Shown here one piece after another: positions 53,621 to 62,947 of a stretch of 64,000 nucleotides of DNA (positions are counted from its first letter, which is position 1; the number at the start of each line of letters is the position of its first letter). The DNA lies in NCBI GenBank assembly GCA_035626475.1, contig DASPNP010000053.1:258350-322349 (forward strand), given 5' to 3'. The position numbers and the translations under genes were made by a program. The notes beneath the pieces were generated by a model. That model had not been told where the DNA came from and did not search any database. It was given only the letters and a program-made list of their open reading frames with translations. The stretch is from DASPKT01 sp035626475 (GTDB taxonomy: Bacteria > Pseudomonadota > Alphaproteobacteria > Azospirillales > Azospirillaceae).

Positions 53621-54647
53621 CGTCCCGTCTGCCCCCTGAACGGGCGAGCTTGCCCAGAATTGCCGACTGACGCAGCCATTGCCGCATCGGTACGGCGGGC
53701 GAGCCGCCTACCTCCGCCCCAGGCTCCACGTCGCGCATGACCCCGCTCTGCGCCGCGATGCGGGCCCCCGCGCCGATCTTCAGATGGCCGGTGACGCCCG
53801 CCTGGGCCGCAAGGATCACATGGTGGTCGAGCCTGGTGCTGCCCGAAATGCCGGCCTGGGCCACGATGACGCAGCCCGGACCGAGGACCACGTTGTGCCC
53901 GATCTGCACCAGATTATCAATCATGCACCCCCGCCCGATGACGGTATCCGGCCCGGCGCCCCGGTCGATCGTCACGTTGGCGCCGACCTCGACCCCATCC
54001 TCGACGATCACCCGGCCCAGCTGCGGCACGCGCACATGGCCGGCCCCGTCCATGGCGAAGCCGAACCCGTCCTGGCCGATCCGGGCGCCCGGGTAGATCG
54101 TGACCCGGCTGCCGATCTCGCAATGGCTGAGCGAGGCGCAGGCGCCGATGCTGGTGTCGTCGCCGATGCGGACGTTGCGGCCGACTACGGCGTTCGGCCC
54201 GATCAGGCAGCGGGCGCCGATCTGGGCGCCCTCCTCGACCACCGCGCCCGGCGCGATCTCCGTCCCCTCGCCCACCCTGGCGCCCGGATGCACATGGGCG
54301 CCCGGAGAGACGCCCCGGGACGGCAGCTGGCGCGGGTAGAAGGCCTGGGCGCAGAGCGCGTAGGACCGGTAGGGCTTGCGCGAGAGCAGCAGCGCCATGC
54401 CCTCGGGCGCCCTCTCCGCCATGTCCGGGTGCACGACGCAGGCGCCGGCCCCGCTGGCGGCGAAGGCCGCCACGTATTTCTTGTTGTCCAGGAAGCTCAG
54501 ATCTTCGGCGCCGGCGCGGTCCAGCGGCGCCACGTCCTTGAAGCGGCGCTCCGGATCGGTGCCCGGCGCCAGGTCGGCCTCGGCGATGCGGGCCAGCTCC
54601 GCCAGGGTGAAGGGCCCGGCGCGGTCGAAGAAGCGGGGATCGGCCAT
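53607..54647 (-). CDS. lpxD: UDP-3-O-acylglucosamine N-acyltransferase
   Basis: Third lipid A acylation step. The 346 residues have an N-terminal uridine-binding domain (about 1-105, with DLSFLDNKKYV), a left-handed beta-helix of hexapeptide repeats (about 106-310) including IDNLVQIGHNVVLGPG with the catalytic histidine, and a short C-terminal helix. It starts 6 bp after skp. Length is typical. Confidence 0.97.
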   Translation of the reverse strand: MADPRFFDRAGPFTLAELARIAEADLAPGTDPERRFKDVAPLDRAGAEDLSFLDNKKYVAAFAASGAGACVVHPDMAERAPEGMALLLSRKPYRSYALCAQAFYPRQLPSRGVSPGAHVHPGARVGEGTEIAPGAVVEEGAQIGARCLIGPNAVVGRNVRIGDDTSIGACASLSHCEIGSRVTIYPGARIGQDGFGFAMDGAGHVRVPQLGRVIVEDGVEVGANVTIDRGAGPDTVIGRGCMIDNLVQIGHNVVLGPGCVIVAQAGISGSTRLDHHVILAAQAGVTGHLKIGAGARIAAQSGVMRDVEPGAEVGGSPAVPMRQWLRQSAILGKLARSGGRRDDGRD

Positions 54648-54653
54648 GGAGCC

Positions 54654-55268
54654 CTACTGCAGCTGCTTCATGGTGACCCGGGGCAGCTGCGCGTTCATGC
54701 GCTGCAGCACCGCGTCGGTGATGTCGAGGGAGGGGTCGGACTGGTACAGCAGCACGTCCTTGGGCAGCACGACGGTGGCGCCCTTGGCGTCCGCGACCTC
54801 CTTGACGATCTTCAGCATGGTCTCGCGGATCTGGCCGACCGCCTCGCCATAGGCGCTGTCCAGCGCGCGTCGCAGGTTCTGGGCCTTGCGCTGCAGCTCG
54901 TTGACCTGCTGCTCCAGCGCCCGGCGGCGCTGGTCGAACTCCTGCTCGGAGATGGTCGGACGCAGCTTCTTCAGCTCGTCCTCGGCCAGCCGGACCTTCT
55001 CCTCCTCGCGGGCGAACTCGGCCTGGGCCCGGGTCCGGGCCGCCTCCAGCTGCTCCTGGATGCTGATGGAGGCGGTGGCCTGCTGCTGCAGCAGACGCAC
55101 GTCCAGCACCGCCACCACCGAGGACTGCATCCGGTCGCCGGCGGCCGCCACCTGGAGCGACTCGCCGGGATCGGCCGGGGGCGGAGCCGACGCCGCCATC
55201 GCGCCGGCCGGAACGCCGGCCGCGAGCGCGGCGGCGAGCCAGAGCGGCGCGAGGCGGAAGCACGCCAT
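54654..55268 (-). CDS. skp: Periplasmic OmpH/Skp-family chaperone
   Basis: Holds outer-membrane proteins unfolded in the periplasm for the BAM machine. The 204 residues carry a signal peptide (MACFRLAPLWLAAALAAG to about residue 25), a short beta strand (SVVAVLDVRLLQQQ) and a long charged coiled coil (about 70-160) with KLRPTISEQEFDQRRRALEQ. The start at 55268 gives a proper signal peptide and lies 8 bp after bamA. Its place between bamA and lpxD is universal in proteobacteria. Confidence 0.94.
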   Translation of the reverse strand: MACFRLAPLWLAAALAAGVPAGAMAASAPPPADPGESLQVAAAGDRMQSSVVAVLDVRLLQQQATASISIQEQLEAARTRAQAEFAREEEKVRLAEDELKKLRPTISEQEFDQRRRALEQQVNELQRKAQNLRRALDSAYGEAVGQIRETMLKIVKEVADAKGATVVLPKDVLLYQSDPSLDITDAVLQRMNAQLPRVTMKQLQ

Positions 55269-55276
55269 GACCGTTC

Positions 55277-57601
55277 TCAGAACCGCGTGCCGAAGCTGAA
55301 GCGGAACTGCTGCGTCCGGTCGAAGTCTTCCTTCATCCAGGGATAGGCCAGGTCGATGCGGATCGGGCCGAAGGGCGACTTCCACGACAGGCCCACGCCG
55401 GAGGAGGCGCGGATCGATTCGCGGTCGCGGAACTCCTCGCCCGTGATCGGCTTCTCGCCCGAGTCGCCCAGCGTGCCGGCGTCGGTGAAGATGTGCGCGG
55501 TGACGCCCAGCTCGTCCGGCAGGCCGACCGGGAGCGTGACCTCCAGGCTGGCGCGGGCGAAGCGCCGGCCGCCCAGCGCGTCATCGATGCCCGCGGTCAG
55601 GTCGCGCGGGCCCACGCCGGCCGGTTCGAAGCCGCGGAGAGTGTCGCCGCCCAGGAAGAACCGGTCGGAGATGCGGACGCGCTGGCCCAGGCCGGCGATG
55701 TGGCCGGCCTCGCCGGTCAGCGACAGCACCACGTCCTCCCACAGGCCCCAGTAGGTGGCCGCGGTGACGCGGTTACGGAGGTAGCGGATCGAGCCGCCGA
55801 TGCCGGCGAACTCGGTGGAGACCAGGATGAAGTAACCGTCCGTCGGCTTCAGGCGGCTGTCGCGGGCGTCGTACAGCAGGTCCTGCTTGATCGACGAGGT
55901 CGTCGTCGTGCCCACCTGGTCGCGGATGAAGCGCGAGGTGTTGAAGAACAGCCCGTCGATCTCGGTCTGCGACAGGTTGTAGGACAGGCGCTGGCGCAGC
56001 CGCTCCGACACGGGATAGCCGGCGCGCAGCACGATGCCGGTGCTCTGCTGGTCGTAGGAGATGGTCCGGTTGTCGTCGCGGCGGACATGGAAGATGTCCA
56101 CGCCGGCGGCGAGGTCGCGGTCCAGGAAGTACGGCTCGGTGAAGCTGATGTCGAATTCCTGGCTGCGCCGGGACAGCAGGGTCGAGAAGCGCAGCTCCTG
56201 GCCGGTGCCGCGGAAGTTGCGCTGGCTGATCGAGAAGTCCAGCAGCGCGCCGTCCGTGGTGGAGTAGCCGGCGCCCAGCTGGATCTCGCCGGTGGACTGC
56301 TCGGTCACCTCGACGGTCACGACGGACTGGTCGGGGGCGCTGCCCTCGGCCGTCTTCAGGCTGACGCCGCCCTCCTCGAAGAAGCCGAGGTCCTTCACCC
56401 GCTGCTCGGAGCGGCGAATCTTGGAGATGCTGAACGGGTCGCCCTCGGAGACCAGCATCTCGCGCCGGACCACCTTGTCCAGCGTGGTCTGGTTGCCGAC
56501 GACGTTGATCCGCTCGATGAAGACGCGCGGGCTCTGGTTGATCTCGAAGCGCAGATCGACGGTCTGCGTATCCTCGTTCCGCTGCAGCAGCGGGTCGATC
56601 TCGATGAAGGCGTACTGCAGGTCGCCGAGACGGTCGGTGAGGCTGCTGATGCTCGCCTCGATCATGTCGGCGTTGTAGGTGTCGCCTTCCTTCGCCTCGA
56701 TGACGGTGCGCAGCTCGTCCAGGTTCAGCCCCTCGATCTGGCTGACCAGCTCGATCTTGCCGAACTTGTACTTCTGGCCCTCGTCCACCGTCAGGGTGAT
56801 GAAGAACTTCTCGCGGTCCGGCGTCAGCTCGGCGACGCTGGAGAGCACCTTGAAGTCGGCGTAGCCGTTGCGGAGGTAGTGGCGCCGGATCTGCTCCTGG
56901 TCGTAGCGCAGGCGGTCCGGGTCATAGGTGTCGTTGCTGGTCAGGAACCGCCACCAGCGCGACTCCTTCGTCAGCATGATGTCGCGAAGGTCGCCGTCGT
57001 CGAAGACCTTGTTGTTGATGAAGTTGATCAGCTGGACGCCGGTCAGCGGCCCCTCGTCGATCTCGAAGATCAGGTCGACGCGGTTCTGCTCCAGCTGCAC
57101 CAGCTTCGGCTCGATCCGGGCGGCGAAACGGCCGGAGCGGCGGTAGATCTCCAGCATGCGCTGGACGTCGTTCTGCACGCGGGTGCGGGTATAGACCACG
57201 CGCGGACGCAGCTGCACCTCGGCCTGCAGGTCCTCGGTCTTGACCCGCCGGTTGCCCTCGAAGGCGATGCGGTTGATGATCGGGTTCTCGACCACACTGA
57301 CGACCAGCACGCTGCCCTCGCGGCGCAGCGTCACGTCGGCGAACAGGCCGGTGGCGAACAGATCCTTCAGCGACTCGTCGATGCGCGCGGGATCGAACGG
57401 ATCGCCGGGCTGGACGACGAGGTAGGTCCGGACGGTCGCAGGCTCGATGCGCTGCGTCCCCTCGACCCTAATCTCACGGATGTACCCGCCGGTGAATGCC
57501 TCCTGCGCCGACGCGGCGGAGGACATGAGCGCGACAGAAGACGTGGCGGTGGCGCCTGCGGTGAGCAGGCACAGCGCCGCAACCCTTGAAACCGAACGCA
57601 A
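55277..57601 (-). CDS. bamA: Outer membrane protein assembly factor BamA
   Basis: Core of the BAM complex that inserts beta-barrels into the outer membrane. The 774 residues have a signal peptide (about 1-33), five POTRA domains (about 36-440) and a 16-strand barrel ending in the C-terminal phenylalanine FRFSFGTRF; the barrel contains VRISDRFFLGGDTLRGF with the VRGF-like loop as LRGF. The start codon is TTG, chosen because the next ATG would remove the signal peptide; GGGGGAA precedes it closely. Confidence 0.97.
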   Translation of the reverse strand: MRSVSRVAALCLLTAGATATSSVALMSSAASAQEAFTGGYIREIRVEGTQRIEPATVRTYLVVQPGDPFDPARIDESLKDLFATGLFADVTLRREGSVLVVSVVENPIINRIAFEGNRRVKTEDLQAEVQLRPRVVYTRTRVQNDVQRMLEIYRRSGRFAARIEPKLVQLEQNRVDLIFEIDEGPLTGVQLINFINNKVFDDGDLRDIMLTKESRWWRFLTSNDTYDPDRLRYDQEQIRRHYLRNGYADFKVLSSVAELTPDREKFFITLTVDEGQKYKFGKIELVSQIEGLNLDELRTVIEAKEGDTYNADMIEASISSLTDRLGDLQYAFIEIDPLLQRNEDTQTVDLRFEINQSPRVFIERINVVGNQTTLDKVVRREMLVSEGDPFSISKIRRSEQRVKDLGFFEEGGVSLKTAEGSAPDQSVVTVEVTEQSTGEIQLGAGYSTTDGALLDFSISQRNFRGTGQELRFSTLLSRRSQEFDISFTEPYFLDRDLAAGVDIFHVRRDDNRTISYDQQSTGIVLRAGYPVSERLRQRLSYNLSQTEIDGLFFNTSRFIRDQVGTTTTSSIKQDLLYDARDSRLKPTDGYFILVSTEFAGIGGSIRYLRNRVTAATYWGLWEDVVLSLTGEAGHIAGLGQRVRISDRFFLGGDTLRGFEPAGVGPRDLTAGIDDALGGRRFARASLEVTLPVGLPDELGVTAHIFTDAGTLGDSGEKPITGEEFRDRESIRASSGVGLSWKSPFGPIRIDLAYPWMKEDFDRTQQFRFSFGTRF

Positions 57602-57617
57602 TTGTTCCCCCGGCAGG

Positions 57618-58751
57618 CTAGGAAATCAGGCCGACGAAGAACTCCACGACGCGCAGATGCACGAGGTCGTTCCAGGTCGAGAAGACCATCAAGGTTAGTA
57701 CCAAAGCGAGGCCCAGACGGAAACCATATTCCTGGGCACGCTCGCCCAGGGGTCTGCCCCGGGCCGCCTCGATGGCATAGAAGAGAAGATGTCCGCCGTC
57801 CAGCATCGGGATGGGGAACAGATTGATCAGGCCGAGATTCACCGACAGGATCGCCATGAACCAGACCATGGCGACGAAGCCGGTCTGCGCCACTTGGCCG
57901 GACATCTGGGCGATGCGCAGCGGCCCGCCCAGCTCCTCGGTGCCGCGCGTGCCAGAGATCATCTGGCCGACGGCGGCCAGCGTGCCGGTGCAGAGATTCC
58001 AGGTCTCCCGCGCCGCGGCCCAGAGGCCGGTCAGGGGGTCGCGGCGGCGGTACTCGTCCGACCCGCGCTCGACGCCGAGGCGGCCGATGGTGTGGACGTT
58101 GCCGAAGCGGTCCTGCACCTGCACCGCCCGCGGCGTCACGGTCAGCGGGATGCGCCGCCCGTCCCGCTCGACCACGAAGTTCAGCGCGACGCCGGGATTC
58201 AGGTAGATCGTCTGCTGGATCTGCTCGAACCGCTCGATGCCGCTGCCGTCGATCTCGACGATGCGGTCGCCCGCCTCCATCCCGGCCGACGCCGCGGCGC
58301 CGTCCGGATAGACCCTGTTGACCACCGGCGGCGTGTAGGGCTGGCCGTAGAGCGTGAAGAGCAGCGCCAGCGCCACGATGGCGAAGGCGAAGTTGGCGGC
58401 CGGGCCCGCCGCGACCACGAAGGCGCGCTGGCCCAGGCGCTTATGGTGGAAGGAGACGGCGCGCTCCTCGTCGGACATCTCGCGCACCGAACCGTCGGGG
58501 CGCGAGGCCGCGTCGCTGTCGCCGAACATCTTGACGTAGCCGCCCAGCGGGATGGCGCTGAACTTCCAGCGGGTGCCGCGGCTGTCGTTGAAGCCCCAGA
58601 TCTCCGGCCCGAAGCCGATGGAGAAGACGTCGACGCGGATGCCGCAGCGCCGCGCCGCCAGGTAATGCCCCAGCTCGTGCACGAAGACGAGCACGGTGAG
58701 CACCACCAGGAACATCACCCCGTAGTTCCAGAGGAATGAGAACGCTTCCAT
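57618..58751 (-). CDS. rseP: Site-2 intramembrane zinc protease RseP
   Basis: M50 metalloprotease that cleaves anti-sigma factors and remnant signal peptides within the membrane. The 377 residues have HELGH at 25-29 (H25, E26, H29), a PDZ domain (about 140-210) and the third zinc ligand in LDGGH (317-321), with four membrane segments. A single PDZ domain is seen, against two in E. coli. It starts 27 bp after dxr and ends 16 bp before bamA. Confidence 0.96.
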   Translation of the reverse strand: MEAFSFLWNYGVMFLVVLTVLVFVHELGHYLAARRCGIRVDVFSIGFGPEIWGFNDSRGTRWKFSAIPLGGYVKMFGDSDAASRPDGSVREMSDEERAVSFHHKRLGQRAFVVAAGPAANFAFAIVALALLFTLYGQPYTPPVVNRVYPDGAAASAGMEAGDRIVEIDGSGIERFEQIQQTIYLNPGVALNFVVERDGRRIPLTVTPRAVQVQDRFGNVHTIGRLGVERGSDEYRRRDPLTGLWAAARETWNLCTGTLAAVGQMISGTRGTEELGGPLRIAQMSGQVAQTGFVAMVWFMAILSVNLGLINLFPIPMLDGGHLLFYAIEAARGRPLGERAQEYGFRLGLALVLTLMVFSTWNDLVHLRVVEFFVGLIS

Positions 58752-58778
58752 CGCCGACCTCCCGGCCTCCTGCCGCCG

Positions 58779-59957
58779 CTAGCCCCGTCCGAGGCGTGCG
58801 ATCTCGCCGGCCGCGCGGCTGCGGGACTCGGCATCGACGTTACGGACATCTTCCAGCCCATTGAGGCCGGAATGGGGCAAGGCCTCGAGGGTCCTCTCCA
58901 CCACCCGCACGATGTCAAGGAATCCGATGCGGCCGTCCAGGAACCCCTGCACGGCGACCTCGTTCGCGGCGTTCAGAATTGTAGGAGCCGACCCGCCCCG
59001 TTGCAAGGATTCGCGGGTCAGGCGCAGGGCGGGGAAACGCGTGGGGTCCGGCGCCTCGAAATCCAGACGGCCTGCCTTGACCAGATCCAGGCGGGGCCCG
59101 GGCGTCGCGATCCGGTCGGGCCAGGCCAGCGCCACGGCGATGGGCGTGCGCATGTCGGGCGTGCCCAGCTGAGCCAGGACCGAACCATCGACATACTCGA
59201 CCAGGCTGTGCACCACCGACTGCGGGTGGACCAGTACCTCGATGCGCTCCTCCGGAATGCCGAAGAGATGGTGCGCCTCGATCAGCTCCAGCCCCTTGTT
59301 CATCATGGTGGCGCTGTCGACCGAGATCTTGGCGCCCATGGACCAGTTCGGGTGCGCCACCGCCTGGGCCGGCGTCATCGCCTCCATCTCCGCCAGGCTG
59401 CGGGTGCGGAACGGGCCGCCGGACGCGGTCAGGATCAGCTTCGACACCCGGTCGCAGCGCTGGAAGTCGAAGACCTGGAAGATGGCGCTGTGCTCGCTGT
59501 CCACCGGCAGCAGCGTGGCGCCGTGCCGCGCCACCTCCGCCATGACCAGCGTGCCGGCACAGACCAGCACCTCCTTGTTGGCGATGGCGACCGTGGCGCC
59601 GCGCCGGATGGCGGCGAGCGTCGGCTCCAGCCCGGCGGCGCCGACGATGGCGGCCATGACCCAATCGGCCGGGCGGGACGCCGCCTCGGCCACCGCCTCG
59701 GGCCCGGCGGCGACCTCGATGCCGCTGCCGGAGAGCGCGTCTTTCAAAGCCCCGTAGCACTCGGCCTCGGCCACGACGGCCAGTTTCGCGCCGAGGGTGC
59801 GCGCCTGCCGGGCCAGCTCCGTCACGCTGCGGCGGGCGACCAGCGCCTCCACCCGGTAGCGGCCGGGCTCCCGCTGCAGCAGCTCCACCGTGCTCGAGCC
59901 GACCGACCCGGTCGATCCCAGGACGGTCACGCTCCGCGGTTCCGGGGTCACCACCAT
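58779..59957 (-). CDS. dxr: 1-Deoxy-D-xylulose 5-phosphate reductoisomerase
   Basis: Makes methylerythritol 4-phosphate with NADPH, two steps before the IspD half of IspDF encoded at 11.4 kb. The 392 residues show the NADPH loop VLGSTGSVGSSTVEL, VAIANKEVLVCAG, metal and substrate segment PVDSEHSAIFQ, GGPFRTRS and SMGAKISVDSATMMNKGLE. The ATG at 59957 overlaps the cdsA stop by 10 bp; two GTG codons follow it and could also be used. Confidence 0.97.
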   Translation of the reverse strand: MVVTPEPRSVTVLGSTGSVGSSTVELLQREPGRYRVEALVARRSVTELARQARTLGAKLAVVAEAECYGALKDALSGSGIEVAAGPEAVAEAASRPADWVMAAIVGAAGLEPTLAAIRRGATVAIANKEVLVCAGTLVMAEVARHGATLLPVDSEHSAIFQVFDFQRCDRVSKLILTASGGPFRTRSLAEMEAMTPAQAVAHPNWSMGAKISVDSATMMNKGLELIEAHHLFGIPEERIEVLVHPQSVVHSLVEYVDGSVLAQLGTPDMRTPIAVALAWPDRIATPGPRLDLVKAGRLDFEAPDPTRFPALRLTRESLQRGGSAPTILNAANEVAVQGFLDGRIGFLDIVRVVERTLEALPHSGLNGLEDVRNVDAESRSRAAGEIARLGRG

Positions 59958-60793
59958 GCGAGGCTCTCCCCGAAGAAGGCGTGGAACAATGCCACCGCGA
60001 TGGCGGCCGACAGCAGCCCGTCGATGCGGTCCAGCAGGCCGCCATGGCCGGGGATCAGCGAGCCGCTGTCCTTCACGTCGCTGCGGCGCTTGGCATAGGA
60101 CTCCAGCAGATCGCCCGCCTGCCCCACCACCGCCGTGAGAGCGCCCACCAGGGCGGCGATGGCGGGCTGGGCGGCACCGAAGACCAGCGCCACGCCGGAC
60201 CCGACCAGGGCCGCGGCGATCATGCCGCCGATCAGGCCGGCCCAGGTCTTCTTCGGGCTGACGCGCGGAAGCAGCTTCGGGCCGCCGATGGTCTTGCCGG
60301 AGAAATAGGCGCCGATGTCGGTGGCCCAGATGACCAGCAGCACGAACAGGAACAGGCCCAGCCCGTCCTCCCCCGTCGCCACCCGCAACCAGCCCAGCGC
60401 CAGGCAGCCGCCGGCGACGTAGGGCAGCGCCAGCAGGGCGAAGCGCTTGTGCGCCGCGCCCAGGATCTTGCTGACGAGCGCGGTGATGAGCATGCCCACC
60501 GCCAGGGCCTCGGCACCGGCCTCGATGGAGATGGCCAGCGCCAGCACGGCGGCGGTCGCGGCGAATCCGGCGAAGAGCACGACGAAGGCGCGGCGGTGCC
60601 CCTGGGGCGCCACCAGCCGGGTCCATTCCTGCAGCGAGATGAAGCCCGCCAGCGCCAGGACCAGCAGGAACGGGATCCCGCCCCACCAGACCGCGGCCAG
60701 CACCGGCGGCGCCATCACCAGGGCGGAGATGACGCGGGTCCGGAGGTCGCTCGTCTTAGCGGGAGCTTGCGGTTGCGCCGAAGCGTCGGTCAC
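59948..60793 (-). CDS. cdsA: Phosphatidate cytidylyltransferase
   Basis: Makes CDP-diacylglycerol from phosphatidate and CTP for phospholipid synthesis. The 281 residues have about eight membrane segments and the CDP signature near the C-terminus, visible as SDVKDSGSLIPGHGGLLDRI. The start at GTG 60793 (MTDASAQPQAP) lies inside uppS by 38 bp, with AGGAG about 10 bp upstream; an ATG further upstream would give a longer overlap with no family sequence. Confidence 0.94.
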   Translation of the reverse strand: MTDASAQPQAPAKTSDLRTRVISALVMAPPVLAAVWWGGIPFLLVLALAGFISLQEWTRLVAPQGHRRAFVVLFAGFAATAAVLALAISIEAGAEALAVGMLITALVSKILGAAHKRFALLALPYVAGGCLALGWLRVATGEDGLGLFLFVLLVIWATDIGAYFSGKTIGGPKLLPRVSPKKTWAGLIGGMIAAALVGSGVALVFGAAQPAIAALVGALTAVVGQAGDLLESYAKRRSDVKDSGSLIPGHGGLLDRIDGLLSAAIAVALFHAFFGESLAWW

Positions 60794-61496
60794 GGCGGTG
60801 GAACTCCTGGACCGCGTTTTCCATGTCGATCTTGGTGAAATCGGGCCACAGCGTGTCCAGGAAGACAAGCTCCGCATAGGCCAGCTGCCAGAGCAGGAAG
60901 TTGCTGATGCGCTTCTCGCCGCTGGTGCGGATCACGAGGTCAGGGTCGGGAATGTCCCGGGTGTAGAGATGCTGCGCGAAGACCCGTTCGGTGATCGCCT
61001 CCGGGTCGAGCCGCCCGTCGCAGGCCGCCAGGGCCACGTCGCGCGCCGCCTGCACGATCTCCGCCCGCGAGCCGTAGCTCAGCGCGATGACCAGGGTCAG
61101 CCCGGTATTGGCGCCGGTCAGCTCCTCGGCGTTGCGGATCAGCTGCACGATGTCGTGCGCCAGCCGCGACCGGTCGCCGATGACCTTCAGCCTGACACCG
61201 TTGCGGTGCAGGCTGGCGATCTCGCCGCGCAGGTAGAAGCGCAGCAGCTGCATGAGGTCGCTGACCTCGTCCTGCGGCCGGTTCCAGTTCTCCGAGGAGA
61301 AGCTGTAGAGCGTCAGGTAGCGGATGCCGAGGTCGCCGGCGGCTTCCAGCGCGCGGCGCACCGCCTCGACCCCCTTCTTGTGGCCGGCGGTGCGCGGCAG
61401 GCCGCGCTGGGTCGCCCACCGGCCGTTGCCGTCCATGATGATGGCGACATGGGCCGGCGGGGTGCCGGACGGGGGTTGGGAGGGTTCGCCGGCCAT
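60756..61496 (-). CDS. uppS: Undecaprenyl diphosphate synthase (cis-prenyltransferase)
   Basis: Extends farnesyl diphosphate to the C55 lipid carrier of cell-wall and LPS synthesis. The 246 residues show HVAIIMDGNGRWATQRGLPR with catalytic D22, SSENWNRPQDEV and the C-terminal RTSGEKRISNFLLWQLAYAE spread over several conserved positions. It starts 8 bp after frr and feeds the envelope pathways encoded around it. Confidence 0.98.
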   Translation of the reverse strand: MAGEPSQPPSGTPPAHVAIIMDGNGRWATQRGLPRTAGHKKGVEAVRRALEAAGDLGIRYLTLYSFSSENWNRPQDEVSDLMQLLRFYLRGEIASLHRNGVRLKVIGDRSRLAHDIVQLIRNAEELTGANTGLTLVIALSYGSRAEIVQAARDVALAACDGRLDPEAITERVFAQHLYTRDIPDPDLVIRTSGEKRISNFLLWQLAYAELVFLDTLWPDFTKIDMENAVQEFHRRDRRFGATASSR

Positions 61497-61504
61497 CGCG
61501 CGGC

Positions 61505-62062
61505 TCAGATCTGCATGATCTCTTTTTCCTTGGCCGCCAGCGCCTCATCGATCTTCTTGATGTGCGCGTCGGTGGCGGCCTGGACCTTGTCCGAGAGCGT
61601 CTTCTGCTCGTCCTCGGAGACGTCGCCGTCCTTCAGCATCTTCTTCAGCCCGTCCATGCCGTCGCGGCGCACGTTGCGCACGGCGACGCGGGCCTGCTCG
61701 GCATACTTGTGGGCGACCTTCACCAGCTCCTGGCGGCGCTCCTGGTTCAGCTCGGGAATCGGCACCCGGATGGTGCTGCCGTCGGACTGCGGGTTCAGGC
61801 CCAGGCCCGCCTCGCGGATGGCCTTCTCCACGGCCTTCACGGAGCCGCGGTCCCAGACCTGCACCGAGATCAGGCGCGGCTCGGGCACCGAGACGGTGGC
61901 GACCTGGTTCAGCGGCATGGTGGCGCCGTAGCTCTCCACCGTCACCGGGTCGAGCAGGCTGGCGGACGCGCGGCCGGTGCGCAGGCCGCCGAACTCCTTG
62001 CGGAGCGTGTCCACGGCGCCGTCCATGCGGCGCTCGATGTCCTTGAGATCGAGAGAGGCCAC
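61505..62062 (-). CDS. frr: Ribosome recycling factor
   Basis: Splits post-termination ribosomes with EF-G. The 185 residues form the usual three-helix bundle and small domain: LRTGRASASLLDPVTVE, PLNQVATVSVPEPR, IREAGLGLNPQSDGSTIRVP and the C-terminal ATDAHIKKIDEALAAKEKEI. It starts 3 bp after pyrH. Confidence 0.98.
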   Translation of the reverse strand: MASLDLKDIERRMDGAVDTLRKEFGGLRTGRASASLLDPVTVESYGATMPLNQVATVSVPEPRLISVQVWDRGSVKAVEKAIREAGLGLNPQSDGSTIRVPIPELNQERRQELVKVAHKYAEQARVAVRNVRRDGMDGLKKMLKDGDVSEDEQKTLSDKVQAATDAHIKKIDEALAAKEKEIMQI

Positions 62063-62065
62063 TGG

Positions 62066-62785
62066 TCAGTCCTCTTCATTTATTATGGTGAACTTGCCCC
62101 GCTCCTGCATCACCTCGGCGAAGGCGCCCTCGGTGTGGATGGAGAAGACGAGGATGGGGATGTGGTTCTGGCGGGCCAGCGAGATGGCCGACGCGTCCAT
62201 GACCTGGAGGTCGTCCGACAGCACCTTGAGGTAGCTGAGCCGCTCGTAGCGCTGGGCCGACTTGTCCTTCTTCGGATCGGCGGTGTAGACGCCGTCCACC
62301 TTGGTGCCCTTCAGCAGGGCGTCGCACTTCATCTCCGAGGCGCGCAGCGCGGCGGCGGTGTCGGTGGTGAAGAACGGGTTGCCGGTGCCGGCGGCGAAGA
62401 TCACGACCCGGCCCTTCTCCATGTGCCGCTCGGCGCGGCGGCGGATGTAGGGCTCGCAGACGCTGGCCATCGGGATGGCCGACTGCACGCGGGTTGACAC
62501 GCCGCGCTTCTCCAGCGCGTTCTGCATGGCCAGCGCGTTCATGACGGTGGCGAGCATGCCCATGTAGTCGGCGGTGGCGCGCTCCATCCCCGTGGCGGCG
62601 CCGGAGACGCCGCGGAAGATGTTGCCGCCGCCGATGACGAGGCAGACCTCGACGCCGAGATCGATGACCGACTGCACCTCCTGGGCGACGCGGTCGACGA
62701 CGGCGGGATCGAGGCCGTACTCGCGCTCGCCCATCAGGGCCTCACCCGAGATCTTCAGCAGAACGCGCTTGTAGCGGGCGGTCAC
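62066..62785 (-). CDS. pyrH: UMP kinase
   Basis: Phosphorylates UMP to UDP, allosterically controlled by GTP and UTP; supplies UTP to PyrG at 27-29 kb and to the UDP-sugars of lipid A synthesis. The 239 residues of the amino-acid kinase fold show VLLKISGEALMG, LVIGGGNIFRG, FAAGTGNPFFTTDTAAALRA and a late KVMDA-like segment. The start is GTG, giving MTARYKRVLLKISG, the expected N-terminus. Confidence 0.97.
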   Translation of the reverse strand: MTARYKRVLLKISGEALMGEREYGLDPAVVDRVAQEVQSVIDLGVEVCLVIGGGNIFRGVSGAATGMERATADYMGMLATVMNALAMQNALEKRGVSTRVQSAIPMASVCEPYIRRRAERHMEKGRVVIFAAGTGNPFFTTDTAAALRASEMKCDALLKGTKVDGVYTADPKKDKSAQRYERLSYLKVLSDDLQVMDASAISLARQNHIPILVFSIHTEGAFAEVMQERGKFTIINEED

Positions 62786-62897
62786 GGCTATCCTCTCGGG
62801 TTGTTGGTTCGGTCGTCTGAATGGGCCGGTCGTCGGAGATGGCGGGGCGGCCGGTTCGGCGCCCGCCGGGTACTTGTTACTGCAAGCCGGGCGCGGC

Positions 62898-62930
62898 GGG
62901 AAGGTGGCCTTTGAGCCAAGCCACCTTCCC
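62898..62930 (-). terminator. Hairpin between tsf and pyrH
   Basis: Perfect 11-bp stem GGGAAGGTGGC / GCCACCTTCCC with an 11-nt loop, 17 bp after the tsf stop and followed by GC-rich sequence, not T. It could be a partial terminator or a processing site that lowers pyrH relative to rpsB-tsf. Confidence 0.5.
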
Positions 62931-62947
62931 TACCCCGTCCCAGGTAC

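Noticed and set aside
55493..57589. A 698-codon plus-strand frame opposite bamA
   Set aside because: Complementary-strand shadow of bamA with no family-like motifs.
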